The position numbers and the translations under genes are program-made. A model generated the notes under the pieces. The model was not told the DNA's origin. It saw only the letters and a list, made by a program, of their open reading frames with translations, and did not search any database. Below, one piece after another: positions 44,433 to 56,075 of a stretch of DNA of 64,000 nucleotides; within the stretch, counting starts at the first letter, position 1; the number at the start of each line of letters is the position of its first letter. This stretch comes from Maratus speciosus (Eukaryota > Arthropoda > Arachnida > Araneae > Salticidae). The stretch is from NCBI GenBank assembly GCA_963932465.1, contig OZ010793.1:254211333-254275332 (forward strand), in the 5' to 3' direction.

Positions 44433-47345
44433 CATAATATTGATAATTTGTTCAATTATTTATCTGTACCTTGATAGAAAAAGAACCAGTATCCCCAAAA
44501 CACAATTTTTAGTCTGCGTCCACCAAGCTCATCACAATACATTAGTATATTCTCTCAGTAATAATTCAAAGATATATATATATATATAAAATCAACTTTT
44601 TCTCAAAATGCAAGAATGGTCATCGAGTCTTTTTTGTCCCAAGGTACAGATGTGTCATTTTAAAGTCAAATAATGTTTGTGCATTTTATGACGAACTGAT
44701 TAAATGATGCTAAAATATATCAAAAACATGGAATAATTTAAAATTAATAATAAAGCTCCTTAAAAAATTTGTATCGAACACATCCTAAATATGAAAGTAT
44801 GAATCATTTTAATTGTAAATCAAATATTAAATGACAATGAAAAAATGAATTGAATATTTGATTATATTAATTTTTCCCCTATATAGATTAGTTTTGTAGC
44901 AAGTAAGAAATCATAATTGATTTTTTTAAAATGTTAGAATGAGGCTAATAATATTTAGAATTCAAAGATTTTTTAAATCAACGAGTAGAACTATTTTAGA
45001 AATAAGTAAACTAAATAACAGAAAATATGGAACTCATCAAAATCTTTGTGTATATAACACCCACACATAAAAAATGTTTGAAAATTTTTACTCAAATATA
45101 ATTTTTTTTTAAAGAACTATTATAGTAAAAAATTATTGATAGGATGTTTCAGTGCTTACATTTGAACGTTAAACTTCTAAAATTTTAAGCATGTAGAGTT
45201 GGAAGTTTGAAATATTAAATAAAATGAGTTCAACGTAAAATTGATATTGTCAAAGCTGCCACTGATTTTTTTCTTAACTTTACAGATGTGAATTAGCAGA
45301 ACATTGAAAATGTGCTAATTCTTGGAACAGCTCATGTGACATAAATTGGGAAAAGGCATGACTTCGTGTATGCCTCTTGTGCTGATTAGACACTTTAATT
45401 TTCCTACCCTCATAACACATATCAATTATTTGCCAATTCCTAAATTTATATTTACAACCCCTCCCGTGAAAGGTTATGAAAGTGAATAGAATAACTTGCT
45501 CAATTAGTCATCTGTAAATTGGTACTCGTAGTAAAAAAGCCACTGTGTGTAGCAAACACGTCACTGAAGTAATTATAGATAAATTTTTTAAATATTAAAA
45601 AATAAACTTTCTCAAGTGCTAAAAATGAATATTTGCTCCATTTGTACCAAGGTTCAAACATATGTTCGCTATTTAAGCCTAGAAGAAAAATAAACTTTCC
45701 ACATTTTATGATAGAAAATTGTTTAAAAGTATCAAAATCTTATTGAAGCAGAACATGCATCAATTTAGAATTAATAATAAAATCCTTTAAAAATATTTCT
45801 ATAAAATATGAAAATATGAGTTATAAGTCAAATATTTACACTGAAACAATATATATATATAACACTGAAAAAAAAGGCTTGTTATATTTTGATATGAAAT
45901 CCCCCCCCCCCCCCCCCCACTCCACTCAAGTAAAACATGGAGCTCTTTCTAATTCAGCCGCCACCCCTTTCCAAAAAAAAAAAATAATAATAATAATAAT
46001 AAAATTTTGGTTTAAATAGTATTTTATTTCAAAGGATTCGTAGTAAAGCTAATAGAAATTAACAGTGATCGTATTTACGTTTTTACTCCTAAAATTTTAA
46101 TGTAAGTATATTGTACAAAATCGGAAACGATATAAATATTCTGAAATTGCTTTCATTTACATTATAAGCAACCAACCAATAATTCATCGCTATCTCATCA
46201 AAATTTGCTTGAATACTCATCTAAAAGTCATCCTACATTTATCGTCGTGAAATCATAATCCTGGGGGTTTCATCATATTAGTTTCTCAAATTCATCAGAT
46301 ATCGATCATCGATAGGTTTAAGGCCGATGAGACATTTCTAAGCAATTTCCGATGAAATGCATCCCTATCTGATGAGAATATGATAATCGGCCGCTTATCG
46401 TTTCATCAAATTGAGATGAGAGGCCTTTCAAGGGCCAGACACATTTTGCTGCTAGGGACTGCTCGGAGTTTAATAAAACGTCATTTAAACCTTGCCGAAG
46501 ATTGGTGCTGATTAGGTTTGGGTGTATATCAGTCAATAGGTGGCGCTGCTATGCTGCATTTTTCACTGTTTCGAAAGTAACTATCTCCAAAATTAATGCA
46601 CGGAGTTTTATAAAATTTTATACTATGTTAGACCTTGACATTAATAGATGCTATTAAGGTGTGAGTGTGTGTCGAACAACAGATGACGCTGCTGTGTTTT
46701 TCACTAATTGTGCGATTCTGCAGTTTGCCTCTTTACCTTATAATTACCTGCCAATGTTAAATAGACGTGCTCTTGAAGTCTTTTCCCTTCTGCTTAAGTA
46801 TTTATTATTCATTTTTGAAATCCTTCCAAAAAAATCATAAATTCAACCCCATTTTCAAAAGCCAATCTGTGAAGAGGAACCGTTCTGATTTGATTACCGT
46901 TAGTAGTAGCAGCAGTTAAACAACTTAAACAACTTAATTGCAAAGAAAACTTTTTTTCATTTTGGGCCTCTTTGGTATAAGGGAAAAAGACAATGCTAAA
47001 GACCCCTACTTTGAGTGAGCTTCACAAGTATATCCAACTGCAAAGTAAATTTTACTAGGATATCCAACCCGGACTTCACCGGTTACAGAACATAGGTGAA
47101 GAACAATTTTTTTTTCTTTTTAAATATTGAAAACTCAAATAGATGTTTTACATTTAATATATTCTTTTAGATTTCCCACTAATAACACCAAAAAGAATTT
47201 TTTATGAAAAATATCAGTAATGCATTCATAATGCACATAATTTTACTGAATATAGAAATCTTTTTCTGACATTCTGATCCTGTCAACATTTTTTCCCCCA
47301 AAACACTAGATAATTTCAATTTATTGATCATGTGAACATTTTTTT
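44433..47345. other. Intron 1, AT-rich with simple repeats
   Basis: No gene. Simple sequence includes (TA)n near 44572-44588, a C19-type run near 45901-45919 and (TAA)n near 45983-46003. CATC/GATG-rich sequence around 46180-46430 contains the 72-codon - strand frame at 46318-46536, which has no recognisable domain. The phrases GGTGGCGCTGCTATG (about 46520) and GATGACGCTGCTGTG (about 46683) look like an old duplication. Confidence 0.45.
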
Positions 47346-47755
47346 CCATTTATTGAACATAAAAATACTTTTTTCTAAAACACAAATACTTTTTTTCCAA
47401 AACATAAAAATACTTTTTTCCAAAACATAAAAATACTTTTTTCCAAAACATAAAAATACTTTTTTCCAAAACATAAAAATACTTTTTTCCAAAACATAAA
47501 AATACTTTTTTCCAAAACACAAAAATATTTTTTCCAAAACACAAAAATGTTTTTTCCAAATCACAAAAATATTTTTTCCAAAACACAAAAATATTTTTTC
47601 CAAAACACAAAAATATTTTTTCCAAAACACAAAAATATTTTTTCCAAAACACAAAAATATTTTTTCCTAAACATAAAAATATTTTTTCCTAAACATAAAA
47701 ATATCTTTTCCTAAGCATAAAAATATTTTTTTCAAAATAAAAATACTTTTAAATT
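47346..47755. repeat. Minisatellite, 22-23 bp unit
   Basis: About 17-18 tandem units of TTTTTTCCAAAACAYAAAAATA. The left half has mostly 23 bp units ending ATAC. The right half has 22 bp units with ACAC. The unit has no stop in any - strand frame, which explains two overlapping open frames of 100 and 108 codons (Cys/Phe/Trp/Lys-rich repeats). These are not credible proteins. Intronic. Confidence 0.9.
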
Positions 47756-48186
47756 TCCAAAACATACAAATTCATTTTCGTTTCGTTGGACATTATTTTC
47801 AAAAAATTTCTTTTCTCAAGAAAAATTAACAAAGTATTGTAAAAGTTTCCAATTTTGCAAAATGAAGAAAACACATAATTATAGTCACACACATAAATAT
47901 TTTAAAATATAAAAATTTATTTCGTTCAAAAATACATTGCAGTTTCGGAGTTTATTAAAAGCGACACTTTCGCATTAGCTGAATGTCAGGAATTAATAGC
48001 TGAAAAAATTTCTCTACTTATAGCAACCTTTTTATATTTTTTTATTCTGATAATTCTAGTGGTTTAAGCATGTAATGTAATTACTTATCTGTTAAATTTG
48101 TGTTTCATTGATATCATTTTATTTATCAATAAAGTTCTTTTTTCGTTATGTAATATATTAGACGGAAACAAATGCTGAACTTGTAT

Positions 48187-48494
48187 TTATATTGTGTTAA
48201 GTGGAAACTTGGTTAATCTTTCGTAATCGAGCTGTATCTTATAGCGATAGATTTTCAAAAATTCATGTTTGAAATTGTAAAAACAGTAAAAAATTACATC
48301 CAAATTGTTATTCCAAATTAAAAAATAATGCTCAACATTTTCCCCCTTTTCGACTGCGTAAAAATTCAAATTGTGCGATTTTAGAAGTTAAAAAAAAAAA
48401 TAACAATAAAAGCGAAGTTTATGGATAAAGTGTTGCTACGATCAATATGACGTCACTGTTATTTACGGAGAGGTAACGGACTTTATAATATAGA
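48187..48494 (-). mobile_element. Helitron 5'-end fragment in intron 1
   Basis: On the - strand this starts A|TCTATATTATAAAG, followed by GTGACGTCATATTGATCG and TAGCAAC. It parallels the copies at 31858 and 60453. The 3' end (CTAG hairpin) was not found, so only a left fragment is claimed. The 60-codon frame 48187-48369 lies within and is unrecognised. Confidence 0.5.
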
Positions 48495-50089
48495 TTTATA
48501 TTCAACATGCCCATAAGCGTGAAAAACAAATTTCCTTCGATTTTCATTGATTAGTTAGTTAGATGTAAATTAATTATTGAAAAATGAAGAAATCTATGAT
48601 AAAAAGAAACACCCGTTATTTAGACATAACTCTAACAATAATTTATGTATCTCCTTACGTTTAGTTTTTATGACACCTTGTTTAATGCTAAACATAAAAC
48701 GCATGCATATTTTGTAATGAAATTCTATTTTAAATATTAATCATTAAATAATAATGGTTTTATTAAAAATTCATAAAGTAACGTATATTTTTCGTCCCCA
48801 TTAGAAATCATATGGTCGAAAACCTCTTTAAATTAACTTTAGTTAGCTGATCCTTACTTGTCAAGTTTACAGCAAATATGAAAATTCTGTATATTTAAGA
48901 AAACAAGATTAACTTAAAATACACTTTTCTACAATTTTATGTATGCTAAATATAGCAAATAAACAACGTGTTTCTGAATTTTCTTATGAGTATCGTTACT
49001 GTCATTAACAGGTTACTGTTACATCGTTATTTTAAGACCTTTAGCCATAAGATCACCTATATTCAAAGTTCGTTTCTCAGTATCGACAAAGTCCCAATAC
49101 ATATTTTAATTCATATTTAGCAAGCTCTTCAATGAAAATTTGTATGTAGGGTAAATGCGGCTTGAAAAATTCAATGAAATAAAGAAATTGAGCCTTTCAA
49201 AATTCGTATAAAATCTGTATACAGTGCATCAAGATAATTTCACCATAACAGGATTATAGAAAATGGTATAAGAGAAACTTCGGTGCAAACAGCTTATTCT
49301 GCGATGTTCAGAATTTGAGTTATGTCTCATATTGTTTCGGATTTTATTTTTCATTTTGTGCATGCGTATATTCCCTTAGTCTTATTTTTTTCGTAGTATT
49401 AGCCTCCGGTATGTTATTTCTCTCTCCCAGCTTATTTTGTGTCGTCTCCAAAAAATAACGTTACGTTGTATAAGCCAGCCGTAAAACAAAGCAGGTAAAT
49501 CATTGTACTGTTAAATTGTCTACTGGAATTTTTTTAACTTCTAATTATTGCACATTTTCAATTTTTATACCGTCTTATTGGAGAAAAAAAAGTACTTTTA
49601 AATGCGATTTGTTTGAAAACTGCATCTCCATTTATTTTTGAGATATTAATTTTTTTGTATTTTTTAGCGACATTTGTTTAATTTTGGCAACTGAAGTACT
49701 CCATTTCTGTAGAAAGTAAAGGGAGAATAGCAATTATATCTTTTTGTAGACATTTTCCCACGAAAACTGAGAAAAAAGCGTAATTAAAATACATTCTATT
49801 TTGAAAAAATATAAATGAATGATTTCTGATAAAACATGGAGCTATTATAAAATAAATTTAATTTTAAGTTATATTAATATTATAAACAAATGAAGGCATA
49901 GGAATCATGAGATAGCCGATTTTTTTTACTTTACTGTAGATGTTGTTTAATACTGGATCGCAAATGAGGACCTTTTCAGCGGATGCGAATGAGTTCATTT
50001 TATATATAATAAAATCGCGTGATTTAAAAAAAATAAATAAAAAAAGAACTATGGCCATTCCCCCCCCCCCCCCCCCCCATTCTGACCAG
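48495..50089. other. Intron 1, AT-rich, nothing recognised
   Basis: No supported feature. A G/C-run near 50060-50078 follows in the next block. Confidence 0.45.
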
Positions 50090-50248
50090 AAAATCAGAGT
50101 TTTAACTTTTACGACCGCTCTTTCATCTTCATCTAACATTTCATTTATAATGGCTGTTTCATAATAATAGAAGCTATTAGTCCATCAGAAGAAAAGGACC
50201 CATTCCAAAGGTATAAGATCGATTAACTCGGATAATCGGACTCTACTG
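50090..50248 (-). mobile_element. Tigger-like right-end fragment, second copy
   Basis: Matches the fragment at 33765-34380: TTCATTTATAATGGCTGTTT, then GTCCATCAGAAGAAAA, then the terminus CAGTAGAGTCCGATTATCCG beside TA (50249-50250). The - strand reads LDEDERAVVKVK, an acidic coding tail like the other copy. It is shorter than the other copy because of an internal deletion before the terminus. Confidence 0.55.
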
Positions 50249-50286
50249 TATCTATATTTATATACATATTTTTTTTTTTTCATCGG

Positions 50287-51950
50287 GGGCGATAAGGTTA
50301 GTTGGGACAACTGGGCCATGATTTTACAATGTGACTCTGGAGCTTCTGACAATTCAGCTTCAAAAAGCTAATGTTCATTTGAATTAAAGTCTGAACTTCT
50401 GTAAATGTGTTCAGTTAGGTTCCCTCTATCAGACAGAAATGCTCAAAATTACATTTTAATATTTAAAAATATAAAAATATGCATATTTCATCTTTCTTTG
50501 CCACATGAGTCCAGTTGCCCCATAAAAATGGGGTAAGTGGACCAGGAGGGTCTATGTTCCATACGCGTTTATTTTTTTTCATATGGAATATCAGGTCCTG
50601 TTTGAAAAAGTGTAAAATAGTTAAAAAAATTTAAACCAAGCAGATCATGTAAATTATATTTCAATAAAGAGCGTTGTAAGGGAAACCTTTGCTGTCAATG
50701 TGTCTAAAAAAAGCACTAAAAGTGAAAATATTAGATTTATTTATACCAAAAACATAAAACTTAAGTAAGTACTTTAATATAGGTAATAAGTATAAAAGTC
50801 ACATGGGTATTTTAAGGTTGGTTGGTTGATTTTTGACGGCCGATTATCTACTCTAGGGATATAGGCCTGAGGGCGCAGTGTCCTTCGTGGGGGTCTTTCT
50901 AAGGGAACCTAACCCGTATTTACACATGAAAAACCACGAAAACTCCGAACGATTAGGCCGACGGGCGCGATTGGGTTCCAACCCAGCACCTCCCGTCTAC
51001 CAGCTTCGAGAGCAGCAGAAACTCTCGGCTACTGGGTATTTTAAGGGGGGGGGGGAATAACAAGGTAAATCTATGAACAAACGGCTACGTAAGTACTTAA
51101 GTAGTTTACCTGTATCATCGTACAATTTCCAGGTTTGGCTATCTCGCTTTCAGGGGCAAGGTACATTCGTAAAATGTTGAAATAATTTAATGACACCAGT
51201 ATTTACAAGAGAATCTATTTGAAAAACAAGTAAAAGTATATTTTCGCGTACTTAATAAACGTGAAATTTTCATTATAAAATTCCGGTGCCAATGTGGCAA
51301 TTAGGAATTAAAATTACGTGATGCCATAACGGCATCGCCGCCTCTCAAGGGGTCAAAATATTTGGTTTGATACCATCCAATATGCTTTTTTTAAATTTTA
51401 TTACGTAATTTTAATAAGGTATTCTATATTTTCTTTATTGTGAGCAAAAAACAATGGAGAAATTTACTTCCCGTTGTAAGAGAAACTCAAAAAAAAAATT
51501 ATTTATAACTATTGGAGTAACTGGGTCCAGCATGGTCCAGTTATCCCGGATACTTATCTCAGTTACCCCATTCTTGAAAAATTTATGGGGTAACTGGGAC
51601 ACCGGGTTTACATTTAAAACATGAAGTAAATATGTATAGATACCTAATAATATTAACGTAGTTATATGCCTAATCGTTAAAAAAAAAAGAAGATTGTTTA
51701 ATAAAAGTACTTACAGTATTTTAATAAAAAGCCGAGAAAGTTCAACCAAAATTGACGTTGTTTTTAAAAAAAGAAACGTAAATTTTCGACAACCTATCAC
51801 AGCAAAGAGCTATGATTGAGTTGACACACGTTGTTTTAGGAAGTAGAGGTTAGGGGGCATTGTTCACAAAAGTTAAAACTTAAAATACATCAACGGTTTT
51901 TTATAAAATAGCCTATGGTCCAGTTACCTCGTTTACTAAATTCTGATAAA
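50287..51950. mobile_element. Probable TA-type element, GGGGTAACTGGG motifs
   Basis: The left part reads CGATAAGGTTAGTTGGGACA then ACTGGGCCAT. The right part, reverse-complemented near 51930, reads CGAGGTAACTGGACCAT. GGGGTAAGTGGACC (50530), AACTGGGTCCAGCATGGTCC (51530) and GGGGTAACTGGGACACC (51590) occur inside. The pattern matches the elements at 9354, 22106 and 40977, but exact ends and TSD were not found. A SINE is inserted at 50818-51032. Confidence 0.45.
50818..51032 (-). mobile_element. tRNA-derived SINE, copy B, with perfect 14 bp TSD
   Basis: Flanked by identical TGGGTATTTTAAGG at 50804-50817 and 51033-51046. On the - strand it starts GTAGCCGAGAG (A-box-like), has B-box-like GGGTTGGAACCC (50973-50984; one change from GGTTCGATCCC) and the same body as copy A at 15327. 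It ends in a CAACCAACCAA tail. TSD, Pol III boxes and a simple tail establish a SINE retroposed by a LINE. It lies antisense in intron 1. Confidence 0.9.
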
Positions 51951-52064
51951 GCAGAATTCCTTTTTTCTAGTTATTTGTATGTTTCATTCAGAGTGAAATC
52001 AAGTTATATTAATATACTATTATTATTGATTCTAAGGAAATAATCTTTTTTGTTTCACCTGTAG

Positions 52065-52178
52065 GAAGACACCAGATCCATCCTCGATCTTGTGCAGGAC
52101 GCAGAAATTCCAGTGAAAAACCGAAAACGGACGGACTTTCAATGTTTTGTAACATTAGCTGTCTATTTCTCATTTTTG
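52065..52178 (+). CDS. SLC44A1/CTL1-like choline transporter, coding exon 2
   Basis: Encodes residues 12-49 (38 codons, phase 0 at both ends). It has acceptor TTTCACCTGTAG and donor GTAAGC. The cytosolic N-terminal part reads EDTRSILDLVQDAEIPVKN. It leads into RKRTDF (residues 32-36), the counterpart of the R.CTDI motif that precedes TM1 in SLC44 proteins. Here the Cys is replaced by Arg. Residues 36-49 are the hydrophobic first half of TM1, which the splice junction cuts. No stop occurs across the junctions with exons 1 and 3. The codon pattern and GC content stand out from the AT-rich introns on both sides. Confidence 0.85.
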
Positions 52179-52439
52179 GTAAGCAGAAATTTAGTTTGCC
52201 TCTCAGTTTAATAATTAATTTTTTCTTCGGACATTGTAGAAATTTATAATTTTATTTATTGTTTTAAAATTGCAAAACGAAAGTGACCTAGCCAAGCTTG
52301 ACCGATAAATCGTACAAATGTTATTTAACAACATATAGTGTAGTTATATTTTCACCAAATTAGCAAGTGAGCAAAAAGTACGCCTTGTTTTTATTTTCTT
52401 CTTTCTAAAGAAGAAATTATTGTAATCGAGGTTTTTTCG

Positions 52440-52830
52440 ACTTTCGGTTTTTGACGGATTTACAGGCTTTAGGGGTCAGAGATACCGAAAAACATATTTA
52501 TGCAAAATGTCTGTCTGTTTTTCTGTCCGATGTCCATTTTGTATAATCGAAAAGTATATGAAGTTGCACATAGAATTGAACCAAATTTTTTCTGCATGTT
52601 TTTGGCCATGGCCAGCAGCTCCTCCTTGAATTTAGAAATATTCCACCAGAAGGTTCGCGGTAATAGCAATTTTGGGGCAATTTTCATTATTGTACCACCT
52701 AAAAGCGCATGAAGTTATGCATACAATTGAGCCAAATTTCATGTATACGGTTTTTGGCTATGTAATACAGGTCCCCCTTGAATTTGGAAATATTCCGCCT
52801 GAAGGGGACACTGCAATAGCGAATTTTCTC
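52440..52830 (+). repeat. Dispersed repeat with tandem duplication of about 145 bp
   Basis: Starts TTCGGTTTTTGACGGATTTA (also at 40275). It then has two tandem units of roughly 145 bp, one from about 52548 (ATGAAGTTGCACATAGAATT) and one from about 52698 (ATGAAGTTATGCATACAATT). Each ends with CTCCTTGAATTTAGAAATAT or CCCCTTGAATTTGGAAATAT. Open frames of 60-76 codons on both strands arise from it. Intron 2. Confidence 0.6.
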
Positions 52831-53419
52831 GATTTTCATAATTCAATTATATATCGGCTGCTCATGCAGCAACGAGTAATTCTCATCCAGCTAATCCGGT
52901 GATTCTCAAGCAACTGATGTACAACAGAATAACGAACAATAATGATTTTAATAAAAATTATGACCGAGATTAACTCGTTTTTACTCAGATTAGTTAAAAT
53001 AAAGAAGAAACTTCAGTGAAAATCAAAACTGGTGTAGCACTGACAGATTAACGTGTGTAACAACTTTTTGAAATATTAACATGTATGAGAAAGAAGAAAA
53101 TTTTGGATTGGCAGTTACTAGTTTGGAGCTAATTTTTGACGTCAAATTTTACGACATTTTGAAAAGCTTGTCAACAGTTTGGCTTCTTTTTTCTTTTTTA
53201 ACATTCTGAAAGCTCGCCTAACGCTGCTATATCATTACATCAGTATGGACCACATTTTTTGCTTTATGATATGAATATTTAAAAAAATATGAATTATCAA
53301 GAATATATCAGAATTAAGAGACAAATTAGGCCATTTTGAAAATAATCTGAATCCCATTCGATTTTAAACGGAAGATAAAATCTGGACAGAAGCTATCCCT
53401 TTAAAAATAATATGCGTAG

Positions 53420-54998
53420 ATGTAAAAAAGAAAATGATTCAATCATGATTACCATTAAATACTGTTAATCATGTCTACTTGTAATCATCAGTGATGATTA
53501 CAGTAGTTCATTAACCATGATTACATAGATTAAAAGAATCTGGAATGAAAATTTGTGAAAAACTTTTTTAGTTGCCGTTTCTTATAATAAAGACTGTGGA
53601 GTGTATTCGCGTTTAAAAAAAAAATCATTAAGTAGTTCTATTCACCAAACAAATGTATGTCGAAACAAAATTTGTTTGACTTTCAGCTCTAATTTGTTGA
53701 AAGCTATGGAATTACAAATTAATTAAACCTTATTTCCAGTTGTATTCTTTTTGCGAAAATTACGTTTTAAAATCTCCTTCTTTTTCGTCGAATAACACAT
53801 CACTCATCATCAGCTATTATCCGCACGGCACTCTTGAAAAATGAGGTTGAATATATACTTAAATATATAACCTCTCTTACCTGATTGTACATTTTATCTT
53901 AAACTAGGAGGGCTCCGCCCCCCTGTTCGCTTCGCTCACCAGCCTCCCGCGTAATCGCTTCGCGACTCCGTTCGGTATCGGGAAGCAAACCTTATTTTCT
54001 AGCGAACCCCAGAAGAAATTGTTTCGCGATTCCTCATTTCCTATGCATTCAATTTTTAGATTCCACTTGGTATAAACGCGCTCCTCCCCAACTCTTGACG
54101 ATTTTATTTCCTTATCTCTAAGCATGTAATCATTAGAGGTTACAGAGTTTCATAATTAAAAGAATTATTAAATATAAAATCATTAAAAAAAAAGGTAAAA
54201 TTTATAATTTATTTGAATAATTACAAATTAAATAAAAATTATATAAATAGTGTTACGAACATTGCAAATAGTTAGTGTTTGTGCTTAAAAGAAATGTAAA
54301 TAGTTCAATTAAGCTCTATTCATAAGCTAATATTAGTTTTTGTTGCATTGAAATACCCCAATTTGTTGATTTTCTGCAAGCAAGTAAACCCTATTGGATT
54401 TCAATGGGAGTCTATGGAAACTTGGCAAAATAGTGGAAATGACGCCAAGTTGGCGTCACTTTTGGTGGCTAATTTTGGTCGCCAAATTTGGCGGTATATC
54501 GCCAAATTGGTGACAAATTTGGCGACGTTTGGCGACAGAGCCCTCCCTTTGTAACCCCCTTATAGCGTCAGAAAGCCTTGACGAATCAGATGCGTTTCAC
54601 GGTATCTACGCAGATTTTCATTGGTCCATTTCCAAAGCGTTACTTTTTTATATATATATAAGGATATTTGAGAAATATATCTTTCTCTATAACAATTAAT
54701 ATTTAAGTATAAATCATACAAATATTTAAAAGGAGATCCATATGGAATTTTGTTTACAATCTGCACTTTTTCAAGAAATTCAATTTTATTTATAAGCCCC
54801 GCCATTACTTTGAGTGTGTCTCAGATTATCAAAGAGGGAGGCCAGGACTATATTTCGAAATTTACAGCAATCTTTATAACGTAATCAAGAGAGCGGTTAC
54901 AGATTGTTAATCTTTCTGATTACTTTTTTAAACTGTAATCATGATTAACTATTACAATGTAATCGTAATCTATAATTGTTAATCTGATTACATTTTCC
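53420..54998. mobile_element. Possible element with TAATCATGATTAC-rich ends
   Basis: The left block (about 53430-53530) and right block (about 54870-54995) are both dense in TAATC/GATTAC words. They are roughly inverted: left GAAAATGATTCAATCATGATT, trimmed, faces right (reverse-complemented) GAAAATGTAATCAGATTAAC. The block between contains a Helitron. TSD not found; could also be two unrelated low-complexity patches. Confidence 0.35.
53904..54664 (-). mobile_element. Short non-autonomous Helitron (761 bp)
   Basis: On the - strand it starts A|TCCTTATATATATATAAA and ends with a GC-rich stem GGGGGGCGGAGCCCTCC overlapping CTAG, followed by T. GCGAAGCGAACAG precedes the stem. These are Helitron ends (TC..CTRR, hairpin, A/T target). 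GGCGAC/GTCGCC words repeat at 54430-54545. The - strand 73-codon frame (53904-54125) and + strand 68-codon frame (54348-54554) lie inside and have no Rep/helicase motifs. Intron 2. Confidence 0.7.
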
Positions 54999-55104
54999 CC
55001 AATAATGGTAAAACTGCTATACATATACATAATTAAAAATCTATCGATATTTATAAATACAATAGTAAGGTATTACTGGATTGGCTATAAATGTATCCTA
55101 ATGC

Positions 55105-55330
55105 AGGGTGACCCAAAAAGATTGAAACGCACTGTAATTTTTTAGTTCTTGGATATTAGTTAGCAATGTAAATTGCAAAAGTGTTAAAATAAAAGTACGA
55201 AATAATATTATATTAATTAAAAGGTCTTGCTATTTTTCAAAAAGTTACTTTTTAAAATTTTATACGACCCCCCCCCCCCCTAACCAAAATTGCTCATTTA
55301 GATTTTTTTTTCCTTTTTCCTGCAACAAGA
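55105..55330 (+). repeat. Dispersed repeat beginning CAGGGTGACCCAAAAAG
   Basis: CAGGGTGACCCAAAAAGATT, GAAACGCACTGTAATTTTTTA and AAAAGTTACTTTTTAAAATTT, followed by a C-run, recur in the same orientation at 61140-61400 (intron 4). Probably a transposon-derived repeat. The opposite end was not found. Confidence 0.6.
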
Positions 55331-55616
55331 TCATTAGAAAAACATACGTGTGTGCAGTTTTAAAATTGAATGAGTCGCGTTTAATTGAAAATTGACAATT
55401 GTGAGTGGGGACCCTGTATCAAATTAGAAATGTGCATCTGCAAGATACTGCAGGAAAACTAAAACCTGAACTTTAGTACACACACAGTTGACCTTAAGCA
55501 AATATATTTTATGCAGGTAAAAACACCTTAAAAGATCCTCAAAATATTTATAGAAGCATTATTAGATCTTGGTAAATGTATTGAAGTGTCAAAACACTGT
55601 TTTAAACACTAGTGTC

Positions 55617-55665
55617 GTGAAGGAAATTTTCACCTTGTTATTAACAAGGTGAAAATTTCCTTCAC
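55617..55665. repeat. Perfect 24 bp palindrome
   Basis: GTGAAGGAAATTTTCACC and the next six bases (55617-55640) are exactly inverted at 55642-55665 around one base. Similar GTGAAGGAAATT also occurs at about 1994. The repeat lies in intron 2. A transcript would form a strong hairpin. Confidence 0.85.
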
Positions 55666-56075
55666 CTTTTAAGTAGTTATAAGTATACTATAAAGTTTAT
55701 TTTTAATGTATTGAAGATTAGAGAAACTTTGAAAATGCTTTTTGAGTTGCTTTGTTTAAATTATGTTTCTAGGATTTAAAATTACATTTGTCTCTTCACA
55801 TTCTCCCTGCCTGTGTAATACTTCATTTAGATGTATTTGTGATACAATTTTTGTTTCACACTTTTCAACAAATTTTATCTAAAGATTGCCATATCTTGAA
55901 TAGTCCCTAATTTAACTGATAGAAATAACATTTTAAATAGTAAGAAAAAGTGATATGAATCAGGGTTTTTTTTCTTTATGATAATTCAGTTAATTATAAA
56001 AATCCAAGTATGTGTTTTTTATGATGGTCATATTGAATTAAAAGAGAATTTTTTTTTGACAAGTTTTGTCTAGGG

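Noticed and set aside
47328..47654. Two overlapping - strand frames of 100-108 codons as a repetitive protein gene
   Set aside because: They are translations of a 22-23 bp minisatellite whose unit lacks stops. Both frames are equally open and there is no start context or splice support.
52469..52902. Frames of 60-76 codons on both strands near exon 2
   Set aside because: They translate a tandemly duplicated dispersed repeat and are not bounded by splice sites that would join the transporter frame.
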